A stretch of DNA of 64,000 bases from Ochrobactrum sp. Marseille-Q0166 (GTDB taxonomy: Bacteria; Pseudomonadota; Alphaproteobacteria; Rhizobiales; Rhizobiaceae): contig NZ_JACJUO010000003.1 of the NCBI RefSeq assembly GCF_014397025.1, positions 248,001 to 312,000 on the forward strand, read 5' to 3'. The notes beneath the pieces are model-generated. The model saw only the letters and a list, made by a program, of their open reading frames with translations. It did not search any database and was not told where the DNA came from. The stretch's first letter is position 1, and the number at the start of each line of letters is the position of its first letter. Positions 36,824 through 46,581 of this stretch are shown one piece after another. Made by a program: the position numbers and the translations under genes.

Positions 36824-38257
36824 TCAGGCGTGAATGGCGGGCAGTCGATCAGACCATGGGCACATGGCTTCCAACTGACCTGCAAGCTCGAATAGCAGAT
36901 TTTCGGCCCCATAAGGAGCAATGAACTGGCTGCCGACGGGCAAGCCATCAGACGTTTCATTTAGCGGAACACTCATTGCAGGCAGGCCAGCGGCATTGAT
37001 CGGATGGGTAAAGGCCGTCAGTTCCAGAAACTGTCGGGCAAAACCTTTCCAATCGGGTGAGCGCACGTCGAGCTTTCCAAGCGGAAATGAGCCGATCGGC
37101 ATGACCGGGCTTAGCACCACGTCGCATTCTTCAAATAAACGACCAAAACTGCGCGCGGTACTGTTGGCGGTTAAACGCGCCTGAATGACCTCTGTGGCGG
37201 CCAAGCCATCGCCATAAGCAGCTAATCCCAGGTTTGAAGGCTCAAAATAGAGAGCATTCGCGGGCTTTGCCATTGTTGCGGCAACATCCGCCACTTCAAT
37301 TGCGGTATAAACAGCGATCAGTTTTTGTATGGCATCTGCAAGCCGTACACCGTCAAAATCAGGCTTTACCCGAACGACGCTATGTCCCAGCTGTTCGCAC
37401 AGCGCAATCGTCGCCTCCAGTGCTGCAACTGTTTGCTCGTCGAGAGCTTGATGGAGATCAGACTGTTGCCAAACTCCAATACGAAGCTTTTGCGGTGCCG
37501 TTCTGACACTGTTGACGAACAGGTCCGTCTTGGCCGGGGCCGCATAAAGCGAACCCGGTTCAAGAGCATCTGTCAGATCAAGCATCATTGCGGAATCGCG
37601 AACTGAACGCGTCAACACATGATGGCTGACCATTCCGCCCCAGTTTTCTGTCGAGACCGGGCCGCATGGGACACGTCCGCGTGACGGACGCAGTCCGAAA
37701 AGCCCGCCACACGATGCGGGAATGCGGATCGAACCTGCACCGTCATTGCCATAGGCCACGGGCACCATGCGTGCAGCAACCGCCGCTGCTGCACCGCCAG
37801 AAGAACCGCCAATGCTGCGTTTTATATCCCAGGGGTTAAGCGCCGGACCATGCAGCGAGGATTCGGTTGCGATATTGCAGGAAAACTCAGGCAAATTGGT
37901 TTTACCCACCACCACGAGGCCAGCGGACTTATACCGTTTGACGATTTCATGATCGCGCTGCGAGATATTTCCCTCTGCGGCCCGACACCCAAAGGACATC
38001 GCAGCACCGGCATAGGACGGGCAATCATCCTTCAGTAACACTGGAACACCGCTAAGCGGACCTTCCGGCAATGTTTTAAGCTGCTCTTCCGCCTGATCGC
38101 GCATCTCATGGATCACTGCATTCAGATTGGGATTGCACCGATCAATGGCTGCAAATGCTTCCTGAACAGCCTCATGCGGCGACAGAACTTTTGCGCGAAT
38201 GGCCTCTCCCAGACCGACCGCATCGGCCCGGGTGTAGTCAAACGATTTAGACGTCAT
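36824..38257 (-). CDS. Amidase signature-family amidase
   Basis: A 477-residue amidase with the Ser-cisSer-Lys triad: the lysine in [11 protein letters not shown], the cis-serine in [14 protein letters not shown] and the nucleophilic serine in [12 protein letters not shown]. It hydrolyses an amide to acid and ammonia in the cytoplasm. Length is normal. It lies between the binding-protein gene and the PaiB-like gene in the same direction, and probably acts on a compound brought in by the importer, or on the product of the acyltransferase or hydrolase steps. Confidence 0.88.
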   Translation of the reverse strand: MTSKSFDYTRADAVGLGEAIRAKVLSPHEAVQEAFAAIDRCNPNLNAVIHEMRDQAEEQLKTLPEGPLSGVPVLLKDDCPSYAGAAMSFGCRAAEGNISQRDHEIVKRYKSAGLVVVGKTNLPEFSCNIATESSLHGPALNPWDIKRSIGGSSGGAAAAVAARMVPVAYGNDGAGSIRIPASCGGLFGLRPSRGRVPCGPVSTENWGGMVSHHVLTRSVRDSAMMLDLTDALEPGSLYAAPAKTDLFVNSVRTAPQKLRIGVWQQSDLHQALDEQTVAALEATIALCEQLGHSVVRVKPDFDGVRLADAIQKLIAVYTAIEVADVAATMAKPANALYFEPSNLGLAAYGDGLAATEVIQARLTANSTARSFGRLFEECDVVLSPVMPIGSFPLGKLDVRSPDWKGFARQFLELTAFTHPINAAGLPAMSVPLNETSDGLPVGSQFIAPYGAENLLFELAGQLEAMCPWSDRLPAIHA

Positions 38258-38295
38258 GGGGTTATCCCAATGCTAAGCTCACCAAGCGGAGCGTT

Positions 38296-39858
38296 TTATT
38301 GTTCCTTGCTGATCATCCAGAAGCGATCTGTATCGCCTGCCCAGCCTTTGTAATCATTCACTTTCGGGCCCGTCGCCGTAATAGACGGCAAATTGACCAG
38401 ACCAAGGATTGGAACCTGTTCGGCCATCAGCGTATTGAGCTCGTTGAAGAGCTTCTTGCGTTCTTCGACATCGCTTGTCACTGAAACCTTCTTGAGAAGT
38501 TCTTCCGCCTTGGCATCATCCCACTGGCGCGCAGCATCAGCCTTTTTGTCACCAATCATCGACTGGAATGACAACAGCGGATCAAGGCGGGCTGAATAAG
38601 CGAAAACCGCAAGTTCATAGGCGCCACGGCGATACTGGTCGAGCTGGGTCGCCCAGTCACGCACTTCGAGCTGCGCATTGATGCCGGAAGCTGCAAGGAA
38701 TGCCTGAATGATCGTGGCAACCTGTACACGGTTCTGGCGGTTGGCAACCAGAAGGCTGATCGGTTCACCCTTGTATCCGGCCTTGGTCAGTAGCTCCTGC
38801 GCTTTGGCAGGGTCATATGCAGGCCATGCGGCTGCCTGATTATCCGAATAGATCGTGTTTGGTGCAATAACCGAAGGATTCGGTGTATACATCCCCTCGC
38901 CTATTGCAGCGGCAAGCTGATTAAGATCAATCGCATGCGCAATCGCCTGACGTATCTGCGGATCTTTAAGCTTATCGGAAGCAGATTGTATCTGAAGTAC
39001 CATCCATGCTGGCGTCTGCTGCACATTGACCTTCATGCCTTTTGCTTCCAGATCCTTGACGCCTGTTGGCTCCACTTCATCGATGAAGTCGATCTCACCG
39101 GAAAGCAGACCATTGGTGCGGGTGCTTGAATCAGGAACAGTCATGAACTGAATGGTCTTTACATGGCCTGTTTTGTTCCCCACCAGACCGTCGACATCGC
39201 CGGGCAGAGCCGCGTAATCATCGAAACGGGTCAGGTCCAGATAACGACCACGCTCCCATTTGGAAAAAGCATAGGGACCGGTGCCAATCGGCTTTACAAA
39301 CTTGCCATCTGCATCAACGGATTCCGGGCTCAATATCCATGGCGTGCACTGGATGGTAGCCATGGTAATGACGAAGTTTGGCGCAGGTGCCGCAAAGCTG
39401 AAGCGCACCGTGCTGTCATCGACAGCCTCGACCGACTTCAATTCGGAGTCCACTTTGCCATTGTAACGATTGACGCATTGAAACGCTGTATCGGGCTTGA
39501 GATAGCGTTCAAAATTCCAGACGACATCCTTGGCGGTCAGGTCTTTGCCATTCTGGAACTTGACACCTTTTCGCAGCTTGAAATCATAGACCGTATGATC
39601 GGCATTCGCGGTCCAGCTCTCAGCCAGCATTGGCTTGATGGCGAGATCGTCGCCGTAAGCGACCAGACCTTCGGCAATGTGAGCAACAACCATATCGGCA
39701 TTGGCATCGCGATTGACGCCCGGATTGATGCTCGCAACATCCGAGTGAATGGCAACGCGCAAAGTCTCATCATTTGCAGCATGTGCTTGAAAGGCTGTGG
39801 CGCTGAGACCAAGAAGCGCAATGCTAAACGCAGAGCGTAGTGAAATTGGATTGAACAT
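38296..39858 (-). CDS. Periplasmic substrate-binding protein, SBP family 5 (peptide type)
   Basis: A 520-residue family-5 binding protein. The Sec signal peptide covers about residues 1-27 (hydrophobic FSIALLGLSATAF, cleavage near AHA-A). The mature part has IAEGLVAYGDDLAIKPMLAESW and VYDFKLRKGVKFQNGKDLTAKD, the family signature. It serves the importer at 40749-44181. Unusually it stands in the middle of its operon, after the hydrolase gene, and unlike the other binding-protein genes it has no strong hairpin behind it. Confidence 0.88.
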   Translation of the reverse strand: MFNPISLRSAFSIALLGLSATAFQAHAANDETLRVAIHSDVASINPGVNRDANADMVVAHIAEGLVAYGDDLAIKPMLAESWTANADHTVYDFKLRKGVKFQNGKDLTAKDVVWNFERYLKPDTAFQCVNRYNGKVDSELKSVEAVDDSTVRFSFAAPAPNFVITMATIQCTPWILSPESVDADGKFVKPIGTGPYAFSKWERGRYLDLTRFDDYAALPGDVDGLVGNKTGHVKTIQFMTVPDSSTRTNGLLSGEIDFIDEVEPTGVKDLEAKGMKVNVQQTPAWMVLQIQSASDKLKDPQIRQAIAHAIDLNQLAAAIGEGMYTPNPSVIAPNTIYSDNQAAAWPAYDPAKAQELLTKAGYKGEPISLLVANRQNRVQVATIIQAFLAASGINAQLEVRDWATQLDQYRRGAYELAVFAYSARLDPLLSFQSMIGDKKADAARQWDDAKAEELLKKVSVTSDVEERKKLFNELNTLMAEQVPILGLVNLPSITATGPKVNDYKGWAGDTDRFWMISKEQ

Positions 39859-39895
39859 TTTGGTTTCCCCTTTTGTTTTTGATTTTATGGTTGGG

Positions 39896-40762
39896 TCAGC
39901 TTTGTGACCTCAACACATCCGCGAAAAATGCTTCGACCGGCTCCAGCACTTTGAAAGGCTCGTGAGCCACACCCGGAACCCTGTCCTTACGAACCGCAAT
40001 ACCGTGACCTTCAAACGACCTGGCCAGTGCTTCAATACGATCGATCCGGCAATCGCCCTGAAGATCGGCGCCGTGCATCCAGAAGGCGCTGTCACGCGGG
40101 ATGGCGATTTCCCAGGTCGCGGTATCTTCCGCACCGATCACGGTATGAACGGTCACGCTTCTCATCGCTTCAAGATCGATGCGGCAGCCAAAACGCACTT
40201 CGACATCGCGAACACCTACCCACCAGTCATAATCAGAATTGAGCAGGGTCACGACGCCGGGCGCTCCGATAGAGACGGCCTTGAGCCTCTGGGGATGCAG
40301 CATGAAAAAGCGCTGGCAGAACTGCCCGCCGCCAGAAAAACCGTACATGATGGCGCGATTGCTTTTGAGGCGATATTTGGCTGCCACTTCGTCGATCATC
40401 GACAACAGAATATGGTCAAAGCGAATGCCGTGAAACTCAATGCGCTTGTAGTTGGCAAGATCGCCTTGCACGACGATGCCCGCGGGAAACAGCGGTGCCA
40501 GTACAATGCAGCGGTTCTTTTGCGCAAAACTTGCAAAGTGATCGCGGTATTGTGCCGCCGTCCGCCCTGTTCCGTGAATGATGACGATCAGTTCGTGCGT
40601 TTCTGTGCCGTCTTCATCATAGTCTTCGGGGACATAAAGGCAGTAGCTGAAACGCTGGTCGAACTGACTTGCAAAAAACGTGGTCGCCCCAAAATCGTAG
40701 AAGCTGAGTTTCTTGCCATGGCCCTGCCGCTTGGTGGCAGGCTTTTCCTCAGTGGTGGACAT
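39896..40762 (-). CDS. Alpha/beta hydrolase, poly(3-hydroxybutyrate) depolymerase/LpqC-like
   Basis: A 288-residue esterase of the alpha/beta-hydrolase fold. The oxyanion region is LIVIIHGTGRTAAQYR, the nucleophile elbow MYGFSGGGQFCQ holds the serine, and the catalytic histidine is probably in PGVAHEPFK. No signal peptide is seen, so it is cytoplasmic, unlike secreted depolymerases. AGGAGG precedes the ATG at 40762, which lies inside the end of the ATPase gene (14-base overlap). Its substrate is probably an ester or amide carried by the same importer. Confidence 0.82.
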   Translation of the reverse strand: MSTTEEKPATKRQGHGKKLSFYDFGATTFFASQFDQRFSYCLYVPEDYDEDGTETHELIVIIHGTGRTAAQYRDHFASFAQKNRCIVLAPLFPAGIVVQGDLANYKRIEFHGIRFDHILLSMIDEVAAKYRLKSNRAIMYGFSGGGQFCQRFFMLHPQRLKAVSIGAPGVVTLLNSDYDWWVGVRDVEVRFGCRIDLEAMRSVTVHTVIGAEDTATWEIAIPRDSAFWMHGADLQGDCRIDRIEALARSFEGHGIAVRKDRVPGVAHEPFKVLEPVEAFFADVLRSQS

Positions 40763-42425
40763 AACCGCCCTCCTCTCCGGATCTCGTATTTGCATTATCG
40801 CCGCGCCATTTGAGTTTGACGCCACCTTCGTCCGTCAGTTCGAGCATCGGAATGGCTGACAAAAGACGGCGGGTATAATCGTTTTGCGGGGCGTCGAAAA
40901 TCTCGTCGCGCGTTCCCTGCTCGATAATACGACCGTCATTCATCACGACCACACGATCGGCAATTTGTTCAACCACGCCCAGATCATGAGTGATAAACAG
41001 GCAACCGAAGCCGTAGCTCTGCTGCAACTTGGCAAAGAGATCGAGAACCTGCGCCCGCACCGTCACGTCAAGCGCCGAGACTGCCTCATCGGCAATAACA
41101 AAAGCGGGACGGCGCACAAGCGCACGCGCAATCGCCACACGCTGACGCTGACCACCCGACATTTCATGCGCATAACGATTGGCATAATCTCCACCGAGGC
41201 CAACATCCTCCAGTGTTTCGCGAACACGATCCACTTTCTGGCTGGACGAAAGCTCTCTTGAGAAACGCAGCGCCTCGCCGACCAACTCGCCCACTTTCAT
41301 ACGCGGGTCGAGTGATGAATAAGGGTCCTGAAACACCATTTGCGTGTGATAACGATAATCCTGATAATGGGATGAACGTCTCTCAACGGGCTGGCCCCTG
41401 AACAGCAATTTGCCTTCGCTCGGCTTGATTAGTCCGGCCATCACACGCGCGGCTGTCGTCTTGCCCGAACCGGAGCCGCCAACCACGGCAACAACCTCGT
41501 TGGGCAGAACATCAATTGTAACTCCATGCAGAGCTCGTTTGCCGCCCGCTTTCTTGAACCAGCCGCCCCGACCTTCAAAATCAACCACAAGATCGCGCAC
41601 GCTGATCAGCGGATCAGCCTTTGGAACCACGCGGGCAGGCCCACGAACCGGCAATGTCGAAAGCAGTTTGCGGGTGTATTCATGGCGAGGCTTTGCCAGA
41701 ACATCAGCGGTATCGCCTGTTTCAACCACTTCTCCATGGCGCATTACAACAACACGATTAGAATAGCGCGCAATCATTGGAAGATCGTGGCTGATCAGCA
41801 AAACGGTCGTGCCGCGTTCGCGCGTGAGATCGACCAGCAACTCCATAACCTCGCGCTGGATGACCGCATCGAGCGCAGTGGTCGGCTCGTCCGCGATCAG
41901 CAGGTCGGGCTTCATCAGCATCGCGCAGGCGATCATGATGCGCTGGCGCATTCCGCCAGAAAACTCATGTGGGAACGCCTCAATCGCCCGGTCAGGATCG
42001 GCAATACCAACACGCAACAACATGGCTCTGATCCAGTCGGCATGTTGCGCCTTCTCGGCTGGAAAGTGCAGTTCAAGCCCTTCTTCAAGCTGCCGCCCGA
42101 TGGTTAGTGACGGGGTGAGCGAGGTCATCGGCTCCTGAAAGATCATAGCAATGCCATCGCCACGCAGCCCGCGCAAAGCGGTCGGCGACATCGTTGACAC
42201 GTTCTGCCCCTTGAAGCGGATCGCACCATGACTTGTTTTAATGGACGCCGGAACCAGTCCCATAATGGCCCGCGCGAGCATGGTTTTGCCGGAGCCGGAT
42301 TCACCAACGATGCCGAGAATTTCGCCAGCTTTTATGGAGAAGGACGCGCGCTTGACGATCTCCAGCGCACTGTCGCCAACGCGCAGGCTGACATCGTCGA
42401 TTTCAAGCAGGGGTGCGGAAGTCAT
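40749..42425 (-). CDS. Peptide-type ABC transporter ATPase, two nucleotide-binding domains
   Basis: A 558-residue fused DppD/DppF-like ATPase. Domain 1 has [20 protein letters not shown] and LIADEPTTALD; domain 2, from about residue 275, has [24 protein letters not shown] and VIADEAVSALD. In the second Walker B the usual EPT reads EAV; the catalytic glutamate is kept. It overlaps the permease stop upstream and the hydrolase start downstream. Confidence 0.88.
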   Translation of the reverse strand: MTSAPLLEIDDVSLRVGDSALEIVKRASFSIKAGEILGIVGESGSGKTMLARAIMGLVPASIKTSHGAIRFKGQNVSTMSPTALRGLRGDGIAMIFQEPMTSLTPSLTIGRQLEEGLELHFPAEKAQHADWIRAMLLRVGIADPDRAIEAFPHEFSGGMRQRIMIACAMLMKPDLLIADEPTTALDAVIQREVMELLVDLTRERGTTVLLISHDLPMIARYSNRVVVMRHGEVVETGDTADVLAKPRHEYTRKLLSTLPVRGPARVVPKADPLISVRDLVVDFEGRGGWFKKAGGKRALHGVTIDVLPNEVVAVVGGSGSGKTTAARVMAGLIKPSEGKLLFRGQPVERRSSHYQDYRYHTQMVFQDPYSSLDPRMKVGELVGEALRFSRELSSSQKVDRVRETLEDVGLGGDYANRYAHEMSGGQRQRVAIARALVRRPAFVIADEAVSALDVTVRAQVLDLFAKLQQSYGFGCLFITHDLGVVEQIADRVVVMNDGRIIEQGTRDEIFDAPQNDYTRRLLSAIPMLELTDEGGVKLKWRGDNANTRSGEEGGYVHH

Positions 42426-43240
42426 GAGCGCTTCCTCATGCGTGGGTCGAGGCGGTCGCGCAACGCGTCACCAAGAAGATTGATACCAAGCAGCGACAGC
42501 GAAATTGCAAGGCCGGGGAAAATACCGAGCCAAACGGCCTGCTCAATGAAATTGCGGCTACCGGCCAGCATATTGCCCCATGTCGGCGCTGGCGGCGGCA
42601 CACCCAAACCCAGAAAGCTGAGCGAACTTTCTGCGAGAATTGCCCAACCGCACATGGACGTTGCCATGACAAGAACCGGTGCCAGACAGTTCGGCAGAAT
42701 ATGGCGCACCATCGTATAGATTTCCGAGTTCCCCATGACGCGGGAAGCCTCAACGAACTCCCGTTCACGCAAGCTCAAAACCGTGCCACGAACCACGCGA
42801 ATGACCGAAGACATATAGGCGAGAGCGAGTGCCAAGATGATGCCATTCTTGTTGGCACCAAAAACGGCCAGAAGACCAAGCGCCATCAATATACCAGGGA
42901 ATGCCAGCAGCGCATCGTTGACCATCATCAACAACCGGTCGAACCAGCCACGCAAAAAGCCGCTGATCGCCCCGATAAGCACTCCACCGAGGGTGGCGAG
43001 AAAGACGGTAAACACGCTGATTGAAACACTGGCCGATGCGCCTTTCATAAGACGGCTCAGCTGGTCGCGACCAAATTCATCCGTACCCAGCCAATGCGCG
43101 GCACTTGGCGGCGCAAGGCGCGCGGTGAAGTCCAACGTGAGCGGGTTATAGGGCGTCCAGAAGGAACCCACCACTGCTATTGTGAGAAGCGTTGCGGTCA
43201 GAGTTCCGCCGATCAGTGCGTTGAGAGAGATGTTTTTCAT
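42422..43240 (-). CDS. Peptide-type ABC transporter permease (DppC-like)
   Basis: A 272-residue permease. The motifs WLGTDEFGRDQLSRLMKGA and SFLGLGVPPPAPTWGNML mark the DppC family, and the coupling loop lies around FVEASRVMGNSEIYTMVRHILPN. About six hydrophobic segments are visible. Both ends overlap neighbours by four bases, showing a compact operon. Confidence 0.88.
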   Translation of the reverse strand: MKNISLNALIGGTLTATLLTIAVVGSFWTPYNPLTLDFTARLAPPSAAHWLGTDEFGRDQLSRLMKGASASVSISVFTVFLATLGGVLIGAISGFLRGWFDRLLMMVNDALLAFPGILMALGLLAVFGANKNGIILALALAYMSSVIRVVRGTVLSLREREFVEASRVMGNSEIYTMVRHILPNCLAPVLVMATSMCGWAILAESSLSFLGLGVPPPAPTWGNMLAGSRNFIEQAVWLGIFPGLAISLSLLGINLLGDALRDRLDPRMRKRS

Positions 43241-44181
43241 TTCGCCGTCACCTTCGGGTCGAAGAACGGATAGAGAAGGTCCACGATCAGATTGACCAGC
43301 ACATAAACGCAGGCTGTGAACAGCAAGCAGCCCTGAATGACGGGATAATCGCGGGCAAAGATGGCATCAACGAGAAGCCTGCCAAGTCCGGGAATCGTGA
43401 AAACTGTTTCCACAACTGCAATACCACCAAGCAGATTACCAAGGATCAGCCCCAACAGGGTCCAGGTCGGGCCAAATGCGTTACGGAAGGCATGGCGCCA
43501 CATCACGGTTGCTTCCGACAACCCCTTGGCGCGGGCATGGGTGATGTAATCGAGGTTTAGCACTTCAAGCGTCGAAGCGCGCGCCATACGCAGAATGACG
43601 CCAATTTCATGCAGAAACAGTGTGGTGATCGGCAGAACCAGATAGAGAAACGCTTTCCATGGGTTCTCGCCGAAGCTGACATAGCCGACAATCGGCAACC
43701 AACCGAGCTTGAGGCCAAATGCCAGCAGCAACAGCAAGCCCATCCAGAATGCCGGAACCGAAAGCAGCAAAGTGGCACAGGTCACAAGCGTCAGATCGGT
43801 CAGGCTGTTCTGCTTCCAGGCTGCGATCATTCCAAGCGGAACAGCGACAAGCGTAGAAAGCACCACTGCTGACAAGACAATACGCGCACTCACTGAAAAG
43901 CGCTCCAGAACCAACGGAAGCACCGGCTGCTGGTTGGCAATCGAAACACCAAGATCGCCATGTAAAACATTGCCACCCCAGATCAGAAACTGGGTGAAAA
44001 TACTGTGATTGAGGCCGAGCTGTTCGCGCAGCGCAGCCAGCGTCGCAGCATCCGCAGAATCACCCAGCATCAGGGCTGCTGGATCGCCCGGTATCAACCG
44101 AACGATCACAAACACAGCCACTGCCACGATCAGCAATGTTGGTATGGCCATGCCTATTCTGGAGAGCGCAAAGCGCAGCAT
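43237..44181 (-). CDS. Peptide-type ABC transporter permease (DppB-like)
   Basis: A 314-residue permease with MLRFALSRIGMAIPTLLIVA at the start, then RLIPGDPAALMLG, LGLNHSIFTQFLIWGG and the coupling segment DYITHARAKGLSEATVMWRHAFRNA. The ATG at 44181 (AAGG upstream) gives the family-standard N terminus; an upstream in-frame start lies within the acyltransferase gene. It follows that gene by four bases. Confidence 0.88.
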   Translation of the reverse strand: MLRFALSRIGMAIPTLLIVAVAVFVIVRLIPGDPAALMLGDSADAATLAALREQLGLNHSIFTQFLIWGGNVLHGDLGVSIANQQPVLPLVLERFSVSARIVLSAVVLSTLVAVPLGMIAAWKQNSLTDLTLVTCATLLLSVPAFWMGLLLLLAFGLKLGWLPIVGYVSFGENPWKAFLYLVLPITTLFLHEIGVILRMARASTLEVLNLDYITHARAKGLSEATVMWRHAFRNAFGPTWTLLGLILGNLLGGIAVVETVFTIPGLGRLLVDAIFARDYPVIQGCLLFTACVYVLVNLIVDLLYPFFDPKVTAK

Positions 44182-44185
44182 TTCT

Positions 44186-45352
44186 TTAGCCTTCGATAAA
44201 GAGGGATTTCGCGCGTGGCGCAGCATCGGACGGTAGCGGCGTATAATCCTGCAGACAGTAGGTCGCAAACTGACGGTTCAAGGCCGGCAACGGCGCAATT
44301 TCCATGATGCCAAGCGCTGCTTCCATCACCACCATGGCAACTGTAGCCGTGATATTGTCGTGATTGCCGGGACGCGGCGGGCGGCAGACTGCATAAGGTG
44401 TCAGGAAGTCGTCAAACAGCGCCTCCTTCAGCTCTTTGCGGCCAATTTTTCCACCATGCGATTCAAGAGACTGTCGAACGCGCCAATCACGGTAGAAGCT
44501 TTCAGGCACAAACGGGATGCCGGTGTCGCGCAGCTTCGTCAGCGCAATCGGGCTGACCCAATGGTTGGCATGAACGATCAGATCATTTTCCGGCAGGATC
44601 GGAAAAGATTCATCCGGCGCGCATTCAAAATCGATGCCGAAACCGGCGCTCGTCGCAATCATGATATTGTTTGAGCAGGATTTTGGTGTCGAAGCCACAG
44701 CCTTGATTGCTTTTGCAAAATGCTCTTGCTCCAGCACCTTGCGGCGCACCAGACCCAGAGGAACGCCCAGCTTCTTATAGTCGCGTTCGCATTCAAGATA
44801 ATTTGCAGTAATCGAGATGCCAGCCTCATTGAAGCCGCTGCGCGCCAGACCACCAGCCTCGACAAATGTCACAAAATCCGGACCGTTATTGTTGCGGACA
44901 CGCAGCACAATGCCGGTTTCAACACATTCAGAACGCCAGTCCCAGTTCTGGCCATGAACCAGATTACCAGAAGCGCTTTTTGCAGGCATGATGAGAGCGC
45001 CGGTGCAGCCATCATCCTGCTCTTCGGGATCAGGCGAACCCGTTTCCGCACGCGCCATCGCAACAACTTCCGTGCGCGCATTGATCATGACGATCTGCTC
45101 AAATGGCACATCCGCACCTTTGGCGATGCCGCGCATTTCCTCGACATAGGACGCGTCGAATTCTTCAATCCGGCCTGCAAATTCTTCGATGAGGCTTTGC
45201 CTGCGTTCTGGCGAAAGACCAAATGCATCGAGCGTGCCGGAATAAAGACCTGCGCTGCGCCGAATGCGTTCTGCTGCCAGCACCCCATATTGGCGCCCGC
45301 GCTCTTCCGGTACGCCCGAAACTGTAATGAATGGAAATGGGGTTACTGACAT
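44186..45352 (-). CDS. C45-family acyltransferase/hydrolase (penicillin acyltransferase-like)
   Basis: A 388-residue Ntn-hydrolase of the acyl-CoA:6-aminopenicillanic acid acyltransferase family. The autoprocessing nucleophile is C116 in QDDGCTGALI; the upstream IVMINARTEV and downstream HGQNWDWRSE segments are typical. The chain is expected to cleave before C116 into two subunits. Family members hydrolyse or transfer N-acyl groups on amines, peptides or beta-lactams. It is the first gene of the operon. The ATG at 45352 is chosen over a start 17 codons upstream with no homology. No secretion signal is evident. Confidence 0.85.
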   Translation of the reverse strand: MSVTPFPFITVSGVPEERGRQYGVLAAERIRRSAGLYSGTLDAFGLSPERRQSLIEEFAGRIEEFDASYVEEMRGIAKGADVPFEQIVMINARTEVVAMARAETGSPDPEEQDDGCTGALIMPAKSASGNLVHGQNWDWRSECVETGIVLRVRNNNGPDFVTFVEAGGLARSGFNEAGISITANYLECERDYKKLGVPLGLVRRKVLEQEHFAKAIKAVASTPKSCSNNIMIATSAGFGIDFECAPDESFPILPENDLIVHANHWVSPIALTKLRDTGIPFVPESFYRDWRVRQSLESHGGKIGRKELKEALFDDFLTPYAVCRPPRPGNHDNITATVAMVVMEAALGIMEIAPLPALNRQFATYCLQDYTPLPSDAAPRAKSLFIEG

Positions 45353-45373
45353 ACTCAATCCATATTTTGTATT

Positions 45374-45392
45374 TTGTATCTTCTTAATACAA
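45374..45392. promoter_or_regulatory. Candidate GntR-family operator (TTGTAT-N7-ATACAA)
   Basis: A perfect 6+6 inverted repeat lies 22 bases upstream of the acyltransferase start, with TTTTGTAT repeated just beside it. GntR regulators commonly bind GTAT/ATAC dyads, and a GntR gene diverges from here at 45587. The link is inferred. Confidence 0.5.
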
Positions 45393-45586
45393 TTCACATT
45401 CAATCATTGCGGAGTCAACAGTTTTTTATTAGAATATGGAACAATTTGATTTATACACTATCTGCAGAGGACCGCCTGTCATTCCAATGGGATAGGCTAT
45501 ACGAGAAAGAAATGGCCTATTGCGAAATATCCCGTATTCTTTGAGCATAGGTTCATGAGAGAACGCACATTCAGGGGGCGCTGCGC

Positions 45587-46498
45587 GTGAATATGGACGT
45601 TAAGAGATCAACGGAAGGCGAATCCGGTCTGAGCAGTCTTCAGGCGGAAGTCGCACATAAAATGGTCTCGCTCATATCCGCTGCTCGCTGGAATATCGGC
45701 GACCGGCTGTCGGATGCCGCCATTGCAAAAGAACTTCGCGTATCGCGGTCGCCCGTGCGTCAGGTGCTCAATCTTCTTGTACAGCAAGGTATTGTCAGCC
45801 AGACGCCCAATCGCGGATATCAGTTGCATCGCATCCCAGAGCCGGACGAACTCAATGACAATCTGCTGCCGCCATCGGAGGCGGAAGAGCTTTACCGGCG
45901 TCTGATGAGCGCGCGCGCCTCTGGCGCTGTTGGCGACGAAGTATCGGAAGCTGAACTGGCCGATCAGCTGGGTGCAACGCGTGGCGCAGTCCGCCGGGCT
46001 TTGATGCGCTTTGCCACCGAAGGTCTCGCAGAGCGTCTTCCGGGCCATGGTTGGCGCTTTGCCGAGTCGCTCGATAATGAGCGTGCGGTCAATGAAAGCT
46101 ACGCCTTCCGTTTGGTGATCGAATGCGGTGCACTTTCGCAACCCGACTACGCGCCTGATCTCAGCCAGTTGACAGCCCTGCAACGCGAACAGAATGAAAT
46201 AGCGGTTCTACCCATCCAAAGCCTCACACGTGATCTTTGGTTCAACGCCAATGCAAACTTTCACGAAACTATTGTTTCATGGGCGAATAATCGCTTTTTT
46301 ACACAATCAGTCCGCTGGCAGAACCATCTACGCCGCATGACGGAATATTCCGACTTTGATCGTCTGGGTGAAGAGCGTATTCGCAAGGCTTGCAAAGATC
46401 ATTTAGGCATACTCGAAGCCATTGAAAACAAGGATTTCGAGTTTGCTGCAGCGTTACTAAAACGCCATATCAGCCGCTCGGGTGCGGAGGATGTTTAA
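45587..46498 (+). CDS. GntR-family regulator with two winged-helix domains
   Basis: A 303-residue regulator. The first winged helix is at about 20-85 (DRLSDAAIAKELRVSRSPVRQVLNLL, a GntR motif) and a second at about 97-160 (VSEAELADQLGATRGAVRRALMRF, then GLAERLPGHGWRF). A helical FCD-like effector domain follows (about 165-300). Two N-terminal winged helices in one chain are unusual; GntR proteins normally carry one. GTG at 45587 has AGGGGG at eight bases; an ATG two codons later is possible. It diverges from the acyltransferase/importer operon, its likely target. Confidence 0.82.
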   Translation: MNMDVKRSTEGESGLSSLQAEVAHKMVSLISAARWNIGDRLSDAAIAKELRVSRSPVRQVLNLLVQQGIVSQTPNRGYQLHRIPEPDELNDNLLPPSEAEELYRRLMSARASGAVGDEVSEAELADQLGATRGAVRRALMRFATEGLAERLPGHGWRFAESLDNERAVNESYAFRLVIECGALSQPDYAPDLSQLTALQREQNEIAVLPIQSLTRDLWFNANANFHETIVSWANNRFFTQSVRWQNHLRRMTEYSDFDRLGEERIRKACKDHLGILEAIENKDFEFAAALLKRHISRSGAEDV

Positions 46499-46581
46499 TG
46501 GCCGCGTAATGCATGAATCGTTCAGGCTAGTTGTTTGATCCCAGCGTTTGATGGTGCGATATTTTCCACAAAATGGAAGGA

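Noticed and set aside
36808..36960. N-terminal extension of the PaiB-like protein
   Set aside because: The upstream codons overlap the amidase gene and do not resemble the family; the internal ATG at 36807 begins the conserved sequence.
39163..39840. A 225-codon plus-strand ORF
   Set aside because: It is antisense to the binding-protein gene at 38296-39858; its composition mirrors that gene's codon pattern.
39962..40813. A 283-codon plus-strand ORF
   Set aside because: Antisense shadow of the alpha/beta hydrolase gene, which has all catalytic motifs and a good ribosome-binding site.
46341..46352. CGGAATATTCCG palindrome resembling the IclR-type arms
   Set aside because: It is inside the GntR coding sequence and has no 5-base spacer, so it differs from the paired sites at 10614 and 10732.
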